This document shows, in pieces, positions 23,619-35,700 of a stretch of 64,000 bases of DNA. Positions within the stretch are counted from its first letter, which is position 1; each line of letters starts with the position of its first letter. This DNA is from Littorina saxatilis (taxonomy: Eukaryota > Mollusca > Gastropoda > Littorinimorpha > Littorinidae): NCBI RefSeq assembly GCF_037325665.1, contig NC_090254.1:16852124-16916123 (forward strand), read 5' to 3'. The notes under the pieces are model-generated. The model saw only the letters and a program-made list of their open reading frames with translations. It made no database searches and was not told the origin of the DNA. Made by a program: the position numbers and the translations under genes.

Positions 23619-23848
23619 TAAGGCCAAAAAAAAAAAATAGTCTGTTTACGGTAACCCGACCGACCCTATTTTTTTCGCGCGACCCTAGAATTTTTTTTGC
23701 CATTTGGGGGGAAAAAAAATAAAAAAAATTTTGGCAAAATAACGTAAAAATATGGTTTTTTGGAGAGAAAAAAAAAATCCCGACTTACCGACCCTATTTT
23801 TTTGGCCTATGTTACAGTAAACAGACCTTTTTTGGGGGGGGGGGCCTA
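23619..23848. repeat. MITE with GGCC-A-rich ends, copy 2 of 3
   Basis: Same termini and ccgaccctattttt core as the copy at 9992-10220; one end carries a long G run. Confidence 0.88.
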
Positions 23849-24569
23849 ATCCTTGTGCCAGTCAACATAAAGTGTCAATTTAAATGAAAGTGTCCGCAGC
23901 ATGGTGCCATATAATTAGAATGTCATTTTCAGCATAACTCTGTTGACCTCAATTTAACATTAAAATCCATATTTGCCGTATTTTGTAAAATAGCTAATAT
24001 GTCCATTGGCATTTGTTTTTAGCCCGTTGTGTATAAATGTGTATCTTCTTGTGTGTGTTATGTAATAGCTAATGCAACTTAAAAAATGTGAACATAATTA
24101 TTTTTTAAATGCGTGAACATGTCTTTATGTAAGCTTTCCCATGTAGAGTAATACTGTCAATTTTTTAACACTTAGACATTTTGAAATTGCAAGTGATCTT
24201 TTAACCTTAGATCCAGGATTGTAAAGTGTGTAAATTGTTTCTTTTTTAATCCAGCATCTTGTACAGTAAGTTGAGTAACAGATTGATTCTCTTGATTTGA
24301 AATTTTCTTTGTTTTTCTTCAAAGCTGAATCTTTCAAACAAACTGTTGTGCTTTGAAATGTTAACTGCATGTTCATCTTTTACTCAGGTACATGTATATA
24401 CTATCTTTTGTCATTGGATTCTACTGGTTCATTGGGTTTATATTTTCAGAATCCCGTCCGACACATGCATTAAACAGAATGTATAAGGTTTTATTACTTT
24501 TGTAAGTCTCCCTTAATACTTTGCCTATAATCCCTTTTGATTCATCACATTTTGAGTGATTTTACTGAG

Positions 24570-24618
<49 letters not shown>

Positions 24619-24835
24619 CTCTCTCACACTAAATTGAAGATACATTAATTAGCAGACTCCATGGTGATAAATATTGTTATACTATTAAACATTGTAGAAA
24701 AACTTTTGGTCAGCAATCGTTTGGGGGTAGTACAGTCTAAATCAGTGAATGTGTATAGGGGCCGTGGCTTACATAGAAGAGTTTCCCTGTAATTGGTTTG
24801 TACTTCATGTGGCATTTTAATCTTTATTGTTAAGC

Positions 24836-25025
24836 TATATATGTTACAGTAAATTCATCAAACCAGTAAATTTGTAAATTTACTGAAATTTTCAGTAAAT
24901 TTGTAAATTTCCTGGGTGTCAAACTCAGTAAATTTGTAAATTTCCTGAATTTTTCAGTAAATTGGTAAATTTACGGAGTGAATTTACAAATTGACTGGTT
25001 TGATGAATTTACTGTAACATATATA
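24836..25025. repeat. MITE with perfect ~32 bp inverted ends and internal AT repeats
   Basis: Outer ends contain atgttacagtaaattcatca and its exact reverse complement. Between them the motif cagtaaatttgtaaattt is repeated several times in both orientations. Confidence 0.88.
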
Positions 25026-26435
25026 TAACATATTGAACTCACATTTATCCTCCTTGTTGTTGTCAGTCAATGATACATGTTTTTATATGTAACATCTGCA
25101 GCTACAAATGCAGATTTTATAAGGCTATTTACAGTTATTATTTTTAAGTACATGTATATGTATTAAGAACTTTTGATGTTTGTGCTTTTAGAAAGTAGCG
25201 CTAGTAATAATAATGATATTATTTCATCAATGTTTTATACACAAAAATAAAATGATGCATGAGACATTAAGCCTTCTCTGTTTATAGTTTATTCCACTTG
25301 CATGAAAATGAAACACTCAGCAACAATTATAACACAACACACATCGATCCTGATTATAAACAGTCATCAAATTATATTGACATTACAGAACGTGTCATTG
25401 TTACATGACCTGTAAATATGATACAAAAACCCTGAGAGAAAACTTTTCAAAAAATGCACCAAACCCCCTTTTTCTCAACTCCTGTGTGCTTTCACGCAAC
25501 AACAAAATTATTAGAATCATATCGTCGCTGTAATTCACAAACCTAGTATCTTAATTTTTGAGGTTTTGGAACTAAAACAATAGTAATATAAGCTCCCTTA
25601 TTATTTTGCCCGTGTGGCGATAAAAGCTCATAGCACCAACTGCTTTCTAAAGTGAAGAAAAGTTCTTGAGAAGAAAACTTATATCTTCACTTCTTTGAAA
25701 TGAGCGACAAAAAGTCCCCACTTAATTTAAACTTACAAGGTTTTCGTGCCACACTTTGATGAAAACTATGTCATAATATGAAAGATACGGGGTTCCTGCT
25801 GTTGTATTTTAAGCTTGCATAAAAAAAACTTGAACATATCGTCCTTGTCCGATTAAAACCTCGTAACTCGATTTTTTGCGAAATCGACTTTTTTACATCA
25901 AAATAATCAGCGATTTTTTCTCGATTTTTTTGGTTATTCTGCTGAAAGCCTGAGTTCGTTGGAAGTCAGTAAAATATGGGTGCAAAAATACCTCGTATAT
26001 CAATTCGTCAAAACCGCGAACCAAAATAACACGTAACTTGAGTTACGAGGTTTTTTTTGGTCGCGTGTTTTTCAGTTTTGGCCGATGAAAACCTCGTATG
26101 TCGACTTACGAGTTTTCTCATATCAAAAGACGGCGGCAACTGAACCATTTCCGCGAGATACGAGGTTGCGGTAAGATGTCCCTGCACTTTGAGATTAGGT
26201 AAAAATTCATTTTACACGTCATTAATAACGCTAGAAATACCCAAATTAACGTAAGCACTTCGTACTGAAATGACATATCACTACAATGGTTACTGCTGAA
26301 ATGGATTTTTTGTTGTAGTATTAATTTTTCTCTAACTGTGTATGGAATTCGAACAGCAAAGGAGTCATTACTTTAGTTTTCTGACTAATCTACTTTATAA
26401 TTATCTTTAATTCTGATTTTGTTTAATATATATAT

Positions 26436-26650
26436 ATATGTTACAGTCAAAACGGGAAATCAGTCATTACGGGTAATGACTAAAAGTTTTAGTCATTTCC
26501 GGAAATGACTGATTTGATCATTCATTACCGGAATTGCCTAAAATCTTTAGGCATTACCCGTAAATGACTAAACTTTGTGAATATTTTTTACCCTTATTGC
26601 CTGACTGCTAGTCAAGAAAATGCGGAATGTGAATATGTAACATATACACA
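26436..26650. repeat. Palindrome-rich MITE-like insert in the transposon 5' region
   Basis: Bounded by atatgttac and gtaacatat. The inside is built of imperfect palindromes around agtcatttccggaaatgact and variants. The ends recall the MITE at 24836-25025. Confidence 0.6.
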
Positions 26651-26733
26651 TGTATTTGTATGTATTTGAATATGTGTATCGGTCAATCTGTCACGTACTG
26701 AGGTTCTGTTCTAGTGTGTGAACACAGTCCGTC

Positions 26734-27003
26734 ATGGCTGGCAGTGGATCCTTCACACCTGAAAGCCAACTCTCTTCGATGGAAGATCTTCGGTGGGTGT
26801 GCAGTGTGTGTTTGACTGAAAGTTCTACACCATGGGATTTGGAAACTGAACTTATCACAGGAGACAGCACAGTTCTTATCGACTCAGATGGCATTTCATG
26901 GGTTTACTGTGTTCACTGCCATGGACAGTTTCATGTGGAATGTATTGACCCAACAACTGTAAAGCACGGCGAGAATTGTATATGTTCGACTTGTTTGCAT
27001 TAG
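26734..27003 (+). CDS. PHD-like zinc-finger ORF of the transposon
   Basis: An 89-codon ORF. The cysteine/histidine spacing is C23-x2-C26, C59-x2-C62, H67-x2-C70 and C84-x2-C87, with a Trp at 56 before the third pair (WVYCVHCHGQFHVEC). This fits a PHD-like treble-clef finger of the C4HC3 type, a fold that often reads histone tails. It lies inside both inverted-repeat pairs, about 900 bp from the inner left end. It may be a separate small protein or a first exon spliced to the downstream ORF, which is in another frame. The exact family is not recognised. Confidence 0.6.
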   Translation: MAGSGSFTPESQLSSMEDLRWVCSVCLTESSTPWDLETELITGDSTVLIDSDGISWVYCVHCHGQFHVECIDPTTVKHGENCICSTCLH

Positions 27004-27362
27004 GAGTCATGTTTCCTGTGTCTGGTGCAAAATCCGCAGGGCTGAGTAGGGGTCAGTTGATGGTCCCACTTTCGCTTGGGAATAAGTCATTGTTTTCCCG
27101 GAACAGTGAAAGTAGTAAAACAAACCCAAAACGCCCTTCAAACCACGGAGAGCCCAGTCAACAGCCACGGACGTCCACATACCATGTCTTGTTATGCGAG
27201 GAGACACTCTCGGATGAAGATGGAGCTACTCCACCACACCAAGCAGATGATCTTGAGCCCAGCGTTATGCCTAAGACTGCTGACGCTACCAGTCTCTCTG
27301 AAACTGCTGAAGCCAGCTGCACCGCCCTGATTGATACTGGTGGTGATGACATTCACTGTTAG

Positions 27363-28580
27363 ATTGTTGGCGGCAATGTTCACTGCGAGCCCTAGTACGT
27401 CTCACACACTGATTTTGAGGATGTCTCAGATCAACAACCGTTATACGCTGCACAGTCAGTTAGTCAAGATGAGACTGATAATATGCCCATACTTGAGGAT
27501 TCACTTGCAGCAGAGTTGCTGTGTCGTCTATTGGCTGAAGAGGACGACATGATACAGTTTGGTCTGTCACCTATGCTTGAAGATACTGCCGCCGTTGAAA
27601 GCCCAGTCCCAGGTCCATCAGGCAACGGTAATTGTACTCCACTGAGTGTCTACCCAGATGCCATCAATGATATTGAGAATGATAGTGACTCATCATACAA
27701 GCCATCATCTGACGAGTCGGACTCGGACAGCTCAACAGAACACTCTGAAGACAACGAGTCAGAGGCTTCAACGATATGTCCAGCTAATGTTAGCCCGGAA
27801 CCCGCTTGTGAACCTAACCTTTCTAAACGTCCAAGGAACAAAACTTCGAAGAAGGAAAGTTGGGAGGCTGTGAAAAAAAAGAAACTAAGAATGGAAGGGA
27901 AAGCCTACACTGGGTCGAAAACCAATGTAGTGACAAGAAAGAACCAAGCAGAGGAGAAACGCTGCCGTGAGCAAGGACCACCTTGTACTTCATCTTTCTG
28001 TCTCAAATCAAAATACAGACATTGCCAGGAAATCATACAAGAGGATAGAACAGCTCTCTTTCAGCAGTTCTTGTCAAACATGGACTGGGGGCAAAGGAAG
28101 ACGTATGTGGCATCTTTGGTTGATTTTGTACCAACAAAACAGCAAAGGAAACCAGGAACGAGACGGAGAAGGCAGATATTTTGGCCAGCCGAATACGTTG
28201 AAGTCATCACGTCTGCAAGAGAAAGTCAACCTTACAAAGTTGTCCAGGTGGACCACACATTCGTCAAGGACTTTTCTGATCTCAGATACTACCAAAGCAT
28301 TCGGCCAGGGACATTGTCTGGGGATCCACAAGTGGTTGATATCCGCTGCCTCAAGTACCTGCCTGACGGTACCCTTCACTACAAGCTCCACTATTCTGAT
28401 GAGTGGCAGCCTTTGCCACAAAGAAGAAGGAGGGCACATGGTGATCCCGGGGTCATCAACCAGCTCTACAGAGCACGGCTGCCAATCAAAGACACAAAGT
28501 GGCAGCACCTTCAGCAACCCAAGGAGGTTCTTCCAGCTGACTACCACTACTATTACGACGGCCTACCTCATGGTCGCTAA
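27363..28580 (+). CDS. Transposase-like ORF apparently lacking a catalytic core
   Basis: The open frame runs 27396-28580; the first ATG at 27483 gives 365 residues. Residues 60-95 are Ser/Asp/Glu-rich, 113-140 are Lys/Arg-rich (nuclear-localisation-like), and C168, C173 and C181 sit in GPPCTSSFCLKSKYRHC. This is followed by WGQRKTYVASLVDFVP. I associate this block with the N-terminus of a large group of invertebrate transposon proteins. The stretch FWPAEYVEVITSARESQPY..VVDIRCLKYLPDG..YKLHYSDEW (233-309) recalls the C-terminus of the same group. The catalytic middle expected between them is missing; they are joined at about residues 217-232. It could be an internally deleted transposase, a repressor form or a captured gene. 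The family assignment is from memory and unverified. A separate same-frame ORF (26976-27362) precedes it after stops. Confidence 0.5.
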
Positions 28581-29436
28581 ACTCTTCAAGCACATGAGTT
28601 GTGGTAGTACTGCATTACCACTAGGTGCATGTTCAAGAAACTTTCGATGTCTGTTTGCACTAAGATATCTGATGTTTACTAAGCCTATAAGAAAATGGTT
28701 TTTATTTTGACTTTTACACATTTATGCAAACAAAGAAGTTATTAATTTATCAGCTTCAGTTCACACTTAGTTTTTGTTGATTAAGAACAACGATTACCAG
28801 AAGATTGTAAGGATCCTTTAACTCAAGAACGAAGATAAATTGGTTCGTATCATCAACACACAATCAACGATTATGAGGAAAGAACAAATTTGTTTGTACT
28901 ACGTTCTGGGGCCATTGTTTTCCATGTTATGTATGTGAACTTTTAACATTCTTTATGATATGGCTACATTACAAAACCTTGTAAGTCTTAAAAAATGGTC
29001 GTGTTTTAAAACGAAAAACTCGTATCTTGCAATTTTGTTGAATAATGTGTGTTTTACATGCTTGAAATTCTATTTGATTATATACATAACTTTGTTTGTG
29101 TTTCTAAATCATGTGCAAAAAAATTTGGATTTTTTTGATTAAAAGTAATTTTTTTATGACGTTTTTCTCGAAACGCTAAAAATCGAGTTACGAGGTTTCA
29201 ATCGGACAAGGACGATATACCACTTCTGGATGACTCCTTTGGATAAAAAGCTCCTATATCTCAATATTTTCAATTGAATGGAATATCATTAATAACTGAC
29301 ATTAAAACACATTAAGAATGGTATTGCACTGTTTTAAAGAAAATATTAACCCATGAATTGAAGTTATATTTGAAGTGGTGGTTTCTCAAAACAGCAATAA
29401 TTGAGATACGAGGTTTGTGAATTACAGGGACGATAT

Positions 29437-29719
29437 GTGGTGTTCTTTACACATATCTACTGGCAAATGTACAGATAATACCAGTGGACTGTCCCGAGTT
29501 TTCATGATTACAATATTTGTATAAATTGCAAAACAAACATGTATAACTGGTGGAAATCTTGGGTGGTGTTCTGTAAAGTAGGCCAAGAAATTTGAGGGCA
29601 CAAATAGAAGAAAAAAAATCATCCTACTTTGTGATCTCTGCATTTTGATTTTATTTTATTATTTAAGGTTATACTTCTTTCTAATACGGCAGATGCACAC
29701 ACAAAAAATCACCATTCTA
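29437..29719 (-). other. UreF 3' UTR and poly(A) region
   Basis: On the minus strand, downstream of the UreF stop, overlapping AATAAA signals (tttatt on the plus strand at about 29650-29660) lie 60-70 bp after the stop codon. The outer transposon end lies about 215 bp further on. Confidence 0.6.
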
Positions 29720-32700
29720 CTAAGAATAGAAAAGCTTGCAGAAAAGTTTATCGTGGCAGTTTTGTAAAACGTCCATCACAGGAAAAGTGATGCACGCATC
29801 CTCGGCAGACCTTGACTGGTTTCTGCAAACATACACAAACCAATGGCAGTAAGTAATGAGCTGAAAAGAACAAGCAACTATATACATGCAATTTTCATGG
29901 CAATGATGGAGCTGCACACACATGCACCAAACACGCACAAAGAAAATCTTTGTTTACTGCTGGGAACTGTCAAGACCTAACCCCCTTTTTTTCTCCCATG
30001 CGCTTGCACGCAACAAATCGGCAACAAAAAGAATAGATAAATAAACAAGAAATTCCTCCGAGGTTGGAAAAACACCCCCGTCAAAGGGAAATAACCTTTT
30101 CAGTTGGTGGCAGTGACTGAGTGAGAATGGTTATTTCCCTTTGACCATTAAGATGTCCCTCTATAAGTCCTTGTATAATTTTAATCCACCAATAACTCCC
30201 TAACCGTGTGTTTGACTGGTCTCAATTTTTGTAAGGACCGTCTCAGGAATGTATAGAACCTGTTCACCAAGTTTGGTGACGATCGGTCCGTTCATTCTTG
30301 AGATCTATATGCGAACACAAACAAACAAACAAACACATGGACCGAATCCAATAACTCCCTAACTGTGTGTTTGACTGGTCCCAATTTTTGTAAGGACCGT
30401 CTCAGGAATGTATAGAACCTGTTCACCAAGTTTGGTGACGATCGGTCCGTTCATTCTTGAGATCTATATGCGAACACAAACAAACAAACACATGGACCGA
30501 ATCCTATACACACCCCCATAACGGGGGTGTAATAAAATACATGAGTAAAAAGAAAAAAATAGGAAGTAAGTTTTACCTGGCAATGATATCTGGAATGAGT
30601 TTTTGCAGGACTGCAAGGGTTTTCTGAGCCTGGAACAGAAACAGAAATCAAGGTACAGTGGAACCCCCCTTTTAAGACCTTAAAAAATCTGAGAAAATCA
30701 GGTCTTAAAAAGGAGGGAGTCTTAAAATGGAGGTAAATCTACAGAGGTTATGAACAGAACATCTGAAAAAACAGGTCTTAAAAGGGAGGAAGTCTTAAAT
30801 TGGGGGGTCTTAAAAGGGGGGTTCCACTGTTATCCAAAACTTCAGCCACTGATCAGCATGGGTAGGATTCTTCCGGTATATGCCGGAAATCCGGATTCGA
30901 TTATGGCCTTTTTATTCTCTCTTTTTTTTCTTTTTTTTGTTGTTGTTTGGTTGAGGTTGGTTCTTCAGGATTCATAGCATTTTTCAGTCCCACCCATGGA
31001 TCAGAAAATGACAACAAAATTCCTTGATTAATCCAATTTAAAAGTCAGCACATTCGAAAGTAAACTTGAGAATCCTAATAAATCTTTCTCCTGCCAAGGA
31101 CCAGAAATGCTGCAGCACGACAATGCAATAACCTTATGGCCCAAAACTACACCCTGTCTGATACAGTGGAACCCCCCTTTTAAGACCCATCTAATACAGA
31201 TTTTCTCCTTCTTAACACTTTGTTTTCTCAGACTTTTTGTTCAGAACCTCTGAAAATGTACCCCCCTTTTAACACTGTCTTAACCCCACCTATGTTGACC
31301 AAGTTTTTTTTAGCCGAGATCTGAGCTGTGCTGCAGCAGCTAGGTCACTCAAAATTGTAAGAACTGTGTAGAAACTGTGTATCAACATGCTGGAATGCAG
31401 GCGTTAGATCGACGTTACAGGAAGCGAATAAAGTGACTGTGTGTACGGATATATCCGTACCAGGTCAGATAGATCAGCCATATGAGTGGGTACGGATATA
31501 TCCGTACCTGGGAGACAATTAGTTAATTTACTCCCTTCATTTTAAGACCTGCTTTTCTCTGATTTTTAGAGATCTTAAACGGGGGGTTCCACTGTATTCA
31601 ATTTGTATCAGACACACTGCAGAGCACTGCACTAGCCACTCAACCCTGCTTATTCTGTAGTTTGTGCGAGTGTGTGCATGAGGGTGCGTAAAAGAGAAAG
31701 TGTATATATAGTATGCTTCCACAAGCACACTATAATGTTTGTTATACTTTTCCCTACATGATTGTTTTATTTTATTATTTTATTTTTTTAATTCTTCATA
31801 CTTGTTCTTCGTTTCATGTGTGTATCATAGTAGGGATAGCTGTAAGAAAGGACCATATGGACCTAATGCTATCATCCCTCGGTAATAAAGTTTTCGAGTT
31901 CGAGTATTCTCCACTAACCTCAACTGGTCCAAGCTTATCCAGACGTACAGCACTGGCCACAGTGGTTCGAGCGACGCCAGACATGAACGATGCCCGCGTA
32001 AGTTCAAGGGGTAAACCCAAACAGCCGCACACAGCTCCAAACACGACAGGGTAGTGGCGATGTTTCAGACCAGAGGATAGCTGATGGAGGTCATCGGCCT
32101 GAAACACTTTGCTTGCAGTGTCTGCCATAGATCTGCCCTGAAATTTAATGGTTTTTTTTTAAGACTGAATATCTGTGTCAATAGGGCGGGGATGTAGCTC
32201 AGTCGGTACCGCACTGGATTTGTATCCAGTTGGCCGCTGTCAGCGTGAGTTCGTCCCCACGTTCGGCGAGAGATTTATTTCTCAGAGTCAACTTTGTGTG
32301 CAGACTCTCCTCGGTGTCCGAACACCCCCGTGTGTACACGCAAGCACAAGACCAAGTGCGCATGAAAAAGATCCTGTAATCCATTGTCTGAGTTCGGTGG
32401 GTTATAGAAACACGAAAATACCCAGCATGCTTCCTCCGAAAGCGGCGTATGGCTGCCTGAATGGCGGGGTAAAAACGGTCATACACGTAAAAGCCGTGGG
32501 AGTTTCAGCCCATGAACGAACAAACAAACAATCTGTGTCAATATTCTTTCTAATTTAAAGAGGGTTTTTTTTGGAAAAAGAATACAACTTTTCACTTTTT
32601 CTGTTGACACGGTGAAGCTAAAAATACTATGCTAGGGAGTTTAAAGATTTTTAGTGCTAATCTACATGAGAGCTCAACATTGGCAGATCGAGTTTCCTAA

Positions 32701-35700
32701 AGGTTTCAATATGTATCATCACAAATGGGAATCTGTATAATGATTCAAGGACTGATCCATTTCTTGCATTAAAAATTAACACAACAGTGACCACCGGCCC
32801 ATCCTGACTCAATTTCCAAATAAAGTATCGCTCAGGTCACTCCACACCAACATTTTAAAATGCAGTAGCATACGTATAGATCTATGTTCCTGGACAACCA
32901 CTGAATACAACATATATACCAGACTTGGGAACCCCTGTTTCGCACTAGTTATAATTCTCAAACAACTTGGTGTATTTTCAGAAAAATAAACGTACTCCAA
33001 CCAGCATTTAACATCCATGATTCAAACATGTGTCACACGCATCCGTCGCTATGTTACTCAAATTTACCAAAACGTTGAAAACAAATGCTACTTTCAATGT
33101 TTACTGACAAAAACTGTTATCATACGTCAAAATACTAGATTGGCTTTGGGATGCGCTTGTGAAAAAAAGTTGTCTAAGAATTTTTCTCGTATTTTTTCAT
33201 ACGAACCATATACTTCTTGTATTCTAGACAATCATGCTTACAAAATACGGCGAAATCGTATTGGTTCCCAGGTCTGATATACCCTTGAAGCTGAGAAATT
33301 CCTATTTCTAAAATGCACTTTTTCATGCATTTTAGATTGAATGAAAAAGTATATATGCGAATCCTGTTAAATCACATCCCTGAAATGATCTATTTTGTCC
33401 ACATGCATACTTGTAACACTTAAACACCAACCTGTCTAGAGCTGGCTCTGTTAGCAATGTGATTTGCAGTGCTAACGTTACATAGACGATCAAGCTGCTG
33501 CAGAGTTTTCAAATCACTGCAAAATGTGTACGCTTCTCGCACAAACGGCAAGTTGAAAGAACCTAGAGAAAAACAACAAATGAAACAAAATAAAATAACA
33601 TGCATACACAAACTTCTATATTTATATGGATATCTTGAGAATGATAATCATGGACATAAAGAAGGGTGCACACCTTATTGTTTAAACAACGGTCAAAATC
33701 TTCTGGCTATAATATTAAGAGCTCAAGAACTATAATTTAAGAGACTGAACCTGTCTTAATTAAATTTTTTTCATTCAATGAGCGCTGAATCTGGGGTGAT
33801 AACCCGAGACAACTCCTGTGATCTTGCCGCGAGGTGGCGCCAGTTATCAGTTGAAAGTAAGAAGGGGCATAACCTCACCAGAACCGACCATTGTCTGTTT
33901 ACCGTATAAAATGCACGACTTACACACGAACTGTTACCAAACCGATATGCTATTTGGGACCAATGCAAGTTTTTTTTCCTTTCTCGTGTGATCTTGCCGC
34001 GAGGTGGCGCCAGTTACCAGCCGAAAGAAAGAGGGGGCATAACCTCATCAGAACCGCCAATTTAGTCAGCAATAGCAAAACTTGCTTGACTTTTTGTTGT
34101 TACAAGTTTGTAACAGCTAATCATCCCCACTGTGTCATTGTTGTTGTACTCTTTCCTACTATACTGCACACACACACACACACACAAAATATGTAAACTG
34201 CTATAAGTATTACTTTACCTGCATTTTCTAGGGCACAGGTGATGAAACTTTTCAGGTCTTCTGTTGATTAAATAATAAATACCTGATTAAGGGCATTTAC
34301 ATACATCCTCCCTCTTCTTCAAACACAAATCAACACATAGTCAGCTGTTTCATAATAAATCCTGCCTGGACCCATCTTCAAACAAAACGAAAAATATTTG
34401 GGAGAAGAAAAAACCCGTTAAAATGAGAAAGAATAACAAAAGAGAAAGATGAGGAAAAGGATTTGCTTCAAATATCCATAGTCATGAAACACCCCCTTCC
34501 TTGTTATTATTTGTTTTAATTATAATTTTTTTTCAATACAGAAACTGCTATAGTCTTCCCTCTAGTGGTTACAACATTAATGTTTCAAGAAAACACTCAA
34601 TTATATATTACCTGTGTGAAGTATCTGCCTATGTTGTACTGAAGACTCTAGGCCCAAGCTGTGCGAAAATCCTCCAGTTGGGAACGCTGCACATAGAGCA
34701 AAAGCTTATAAAATTGAAATCAAACCCTTATTAGTAAAATATCAAGTCGATCTATAGTTAAATTCATATTAACATTTTTTTTTAATCAAAATATTTTGTT
34801 CTTTCTTTCTCTCTCTCTCGATCTCTCTCTGTCATCTAAAACCCTCCAACACATACATATGACGCGATCCTGACCACAACTCCAGAGGGATGAATTAAAC
34901 AAATGTACGTTAAAAGGCTAAAACTCATACTCATCCTTTTTTGTTTATAAATTACTTACCGTAATTAAGTCTCTTACATCTTGTTTAAAAATAATTATAA
35001 TCTGAAGATAATTGTGTTAAGGTTCTCTATCAAAACTGATGATGAGCATGCATTCATGATTTGAATAACACTTACAATCTGATTTTGTAGTTTTAATTTA
35101 TTTATAATTTTCTTATTTACACATGTAAATCTTTTAATTATATTCATCTATTGGTTGACCTACTTCTATGGTTGATATAATGCATGTCAGTCTTTTCCCG
35201 GGAGCAAGAAAAATCACTGATTAAACGCAACACCTACAAAGCTGGATTGAGTTCATCCGATACCACAGGCCCATGATATATATAGTTTAAAAATTGATTA
35301 ACAAAATAATGATAAGATATATAATGCCTTCTGAAATATCGGTAGCCCCAAAGCTGTGATTATTCAGTTTCATTGGCCTGTGGGATAACCTCCCATTTCA
35401 CCAAGCATATGTCTCTCTCTACTCGAATGTCGACCCAGTGCAGCTGTGCAGCTGTTCCTCAGAAGTGGCTTTCAGCTATGAGGCCATCAAGTAATTCTAC
35501 AAACTAACAAAGAATGCAATATAGTATGATATCCGTACATATGTGCATCGATGTCTTCAAAACCCTTTTTCGTTTGCTTCCGTTGCACTTCACTGCAACT
35601 TCTAAAATAAATAATAAGACACAAGAGAACTATTATTCGAGAAATAGTATGTGCAGATACGGTGCTGTGTTTTCACAAGTGGTCTGAATTCTCAGTTTCT

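Larger units (their letters stand above)
20902..25518. other. Long gene-free, AT-rich stretch
   Basis: No convincing exon is seen on either strand. It holds a (TA)n tract near 21695, a foldback at 23317-23437, a MITE at 23619-23848, an (AC)n run at 24571-24614 and a MITE at 24836-25025. An AATAAA near 25246 could end a very long 3' UTR of the zinc-finger gene, but nothing proves it. Confidence 0.4.
25836..29218 (+). mobile_element. DNA transposon, inner inverted-repeat boundary
   Basis: The left end ATATCGTCCTTGTCCGATT continues with ..aaacctcgtaactcgattttt. The right end repeats this in reverse complement with one mismatch in 41 positions. The unit is 3383 bp and includes all ORFs. ATAT again borders both ends. 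The higher identity suggests these are the active ends and that the unit is younger than the outer pair. Confidence 0.82.
25519..29436 (+). mobile_element. DNA transposon, outer inverted-repeat boundary
   Basis: The left end starts atatcgtcgctgtaattcac at 25519. The right end is the reverse complement of a sequence differing at 3 of the first 38 positions, ending at 29436. ATAT borders both ends, so the target duplication may be TA or ATAT. Inside lies a second, better conserved inverted-repeat pair (25836/29218) of related sequence, and two ORFs. The motif cctcgta (or its complement) recurs about eight times near the ends, like subterminal transposase sites. The superfamily is not recognised. 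Confidence 0.78.

Noticed and set aside
28074-28547. 157-codon minus-strand ORF
   Set aside because: Antisense shadow of the transposase-like ORF; no independent features.
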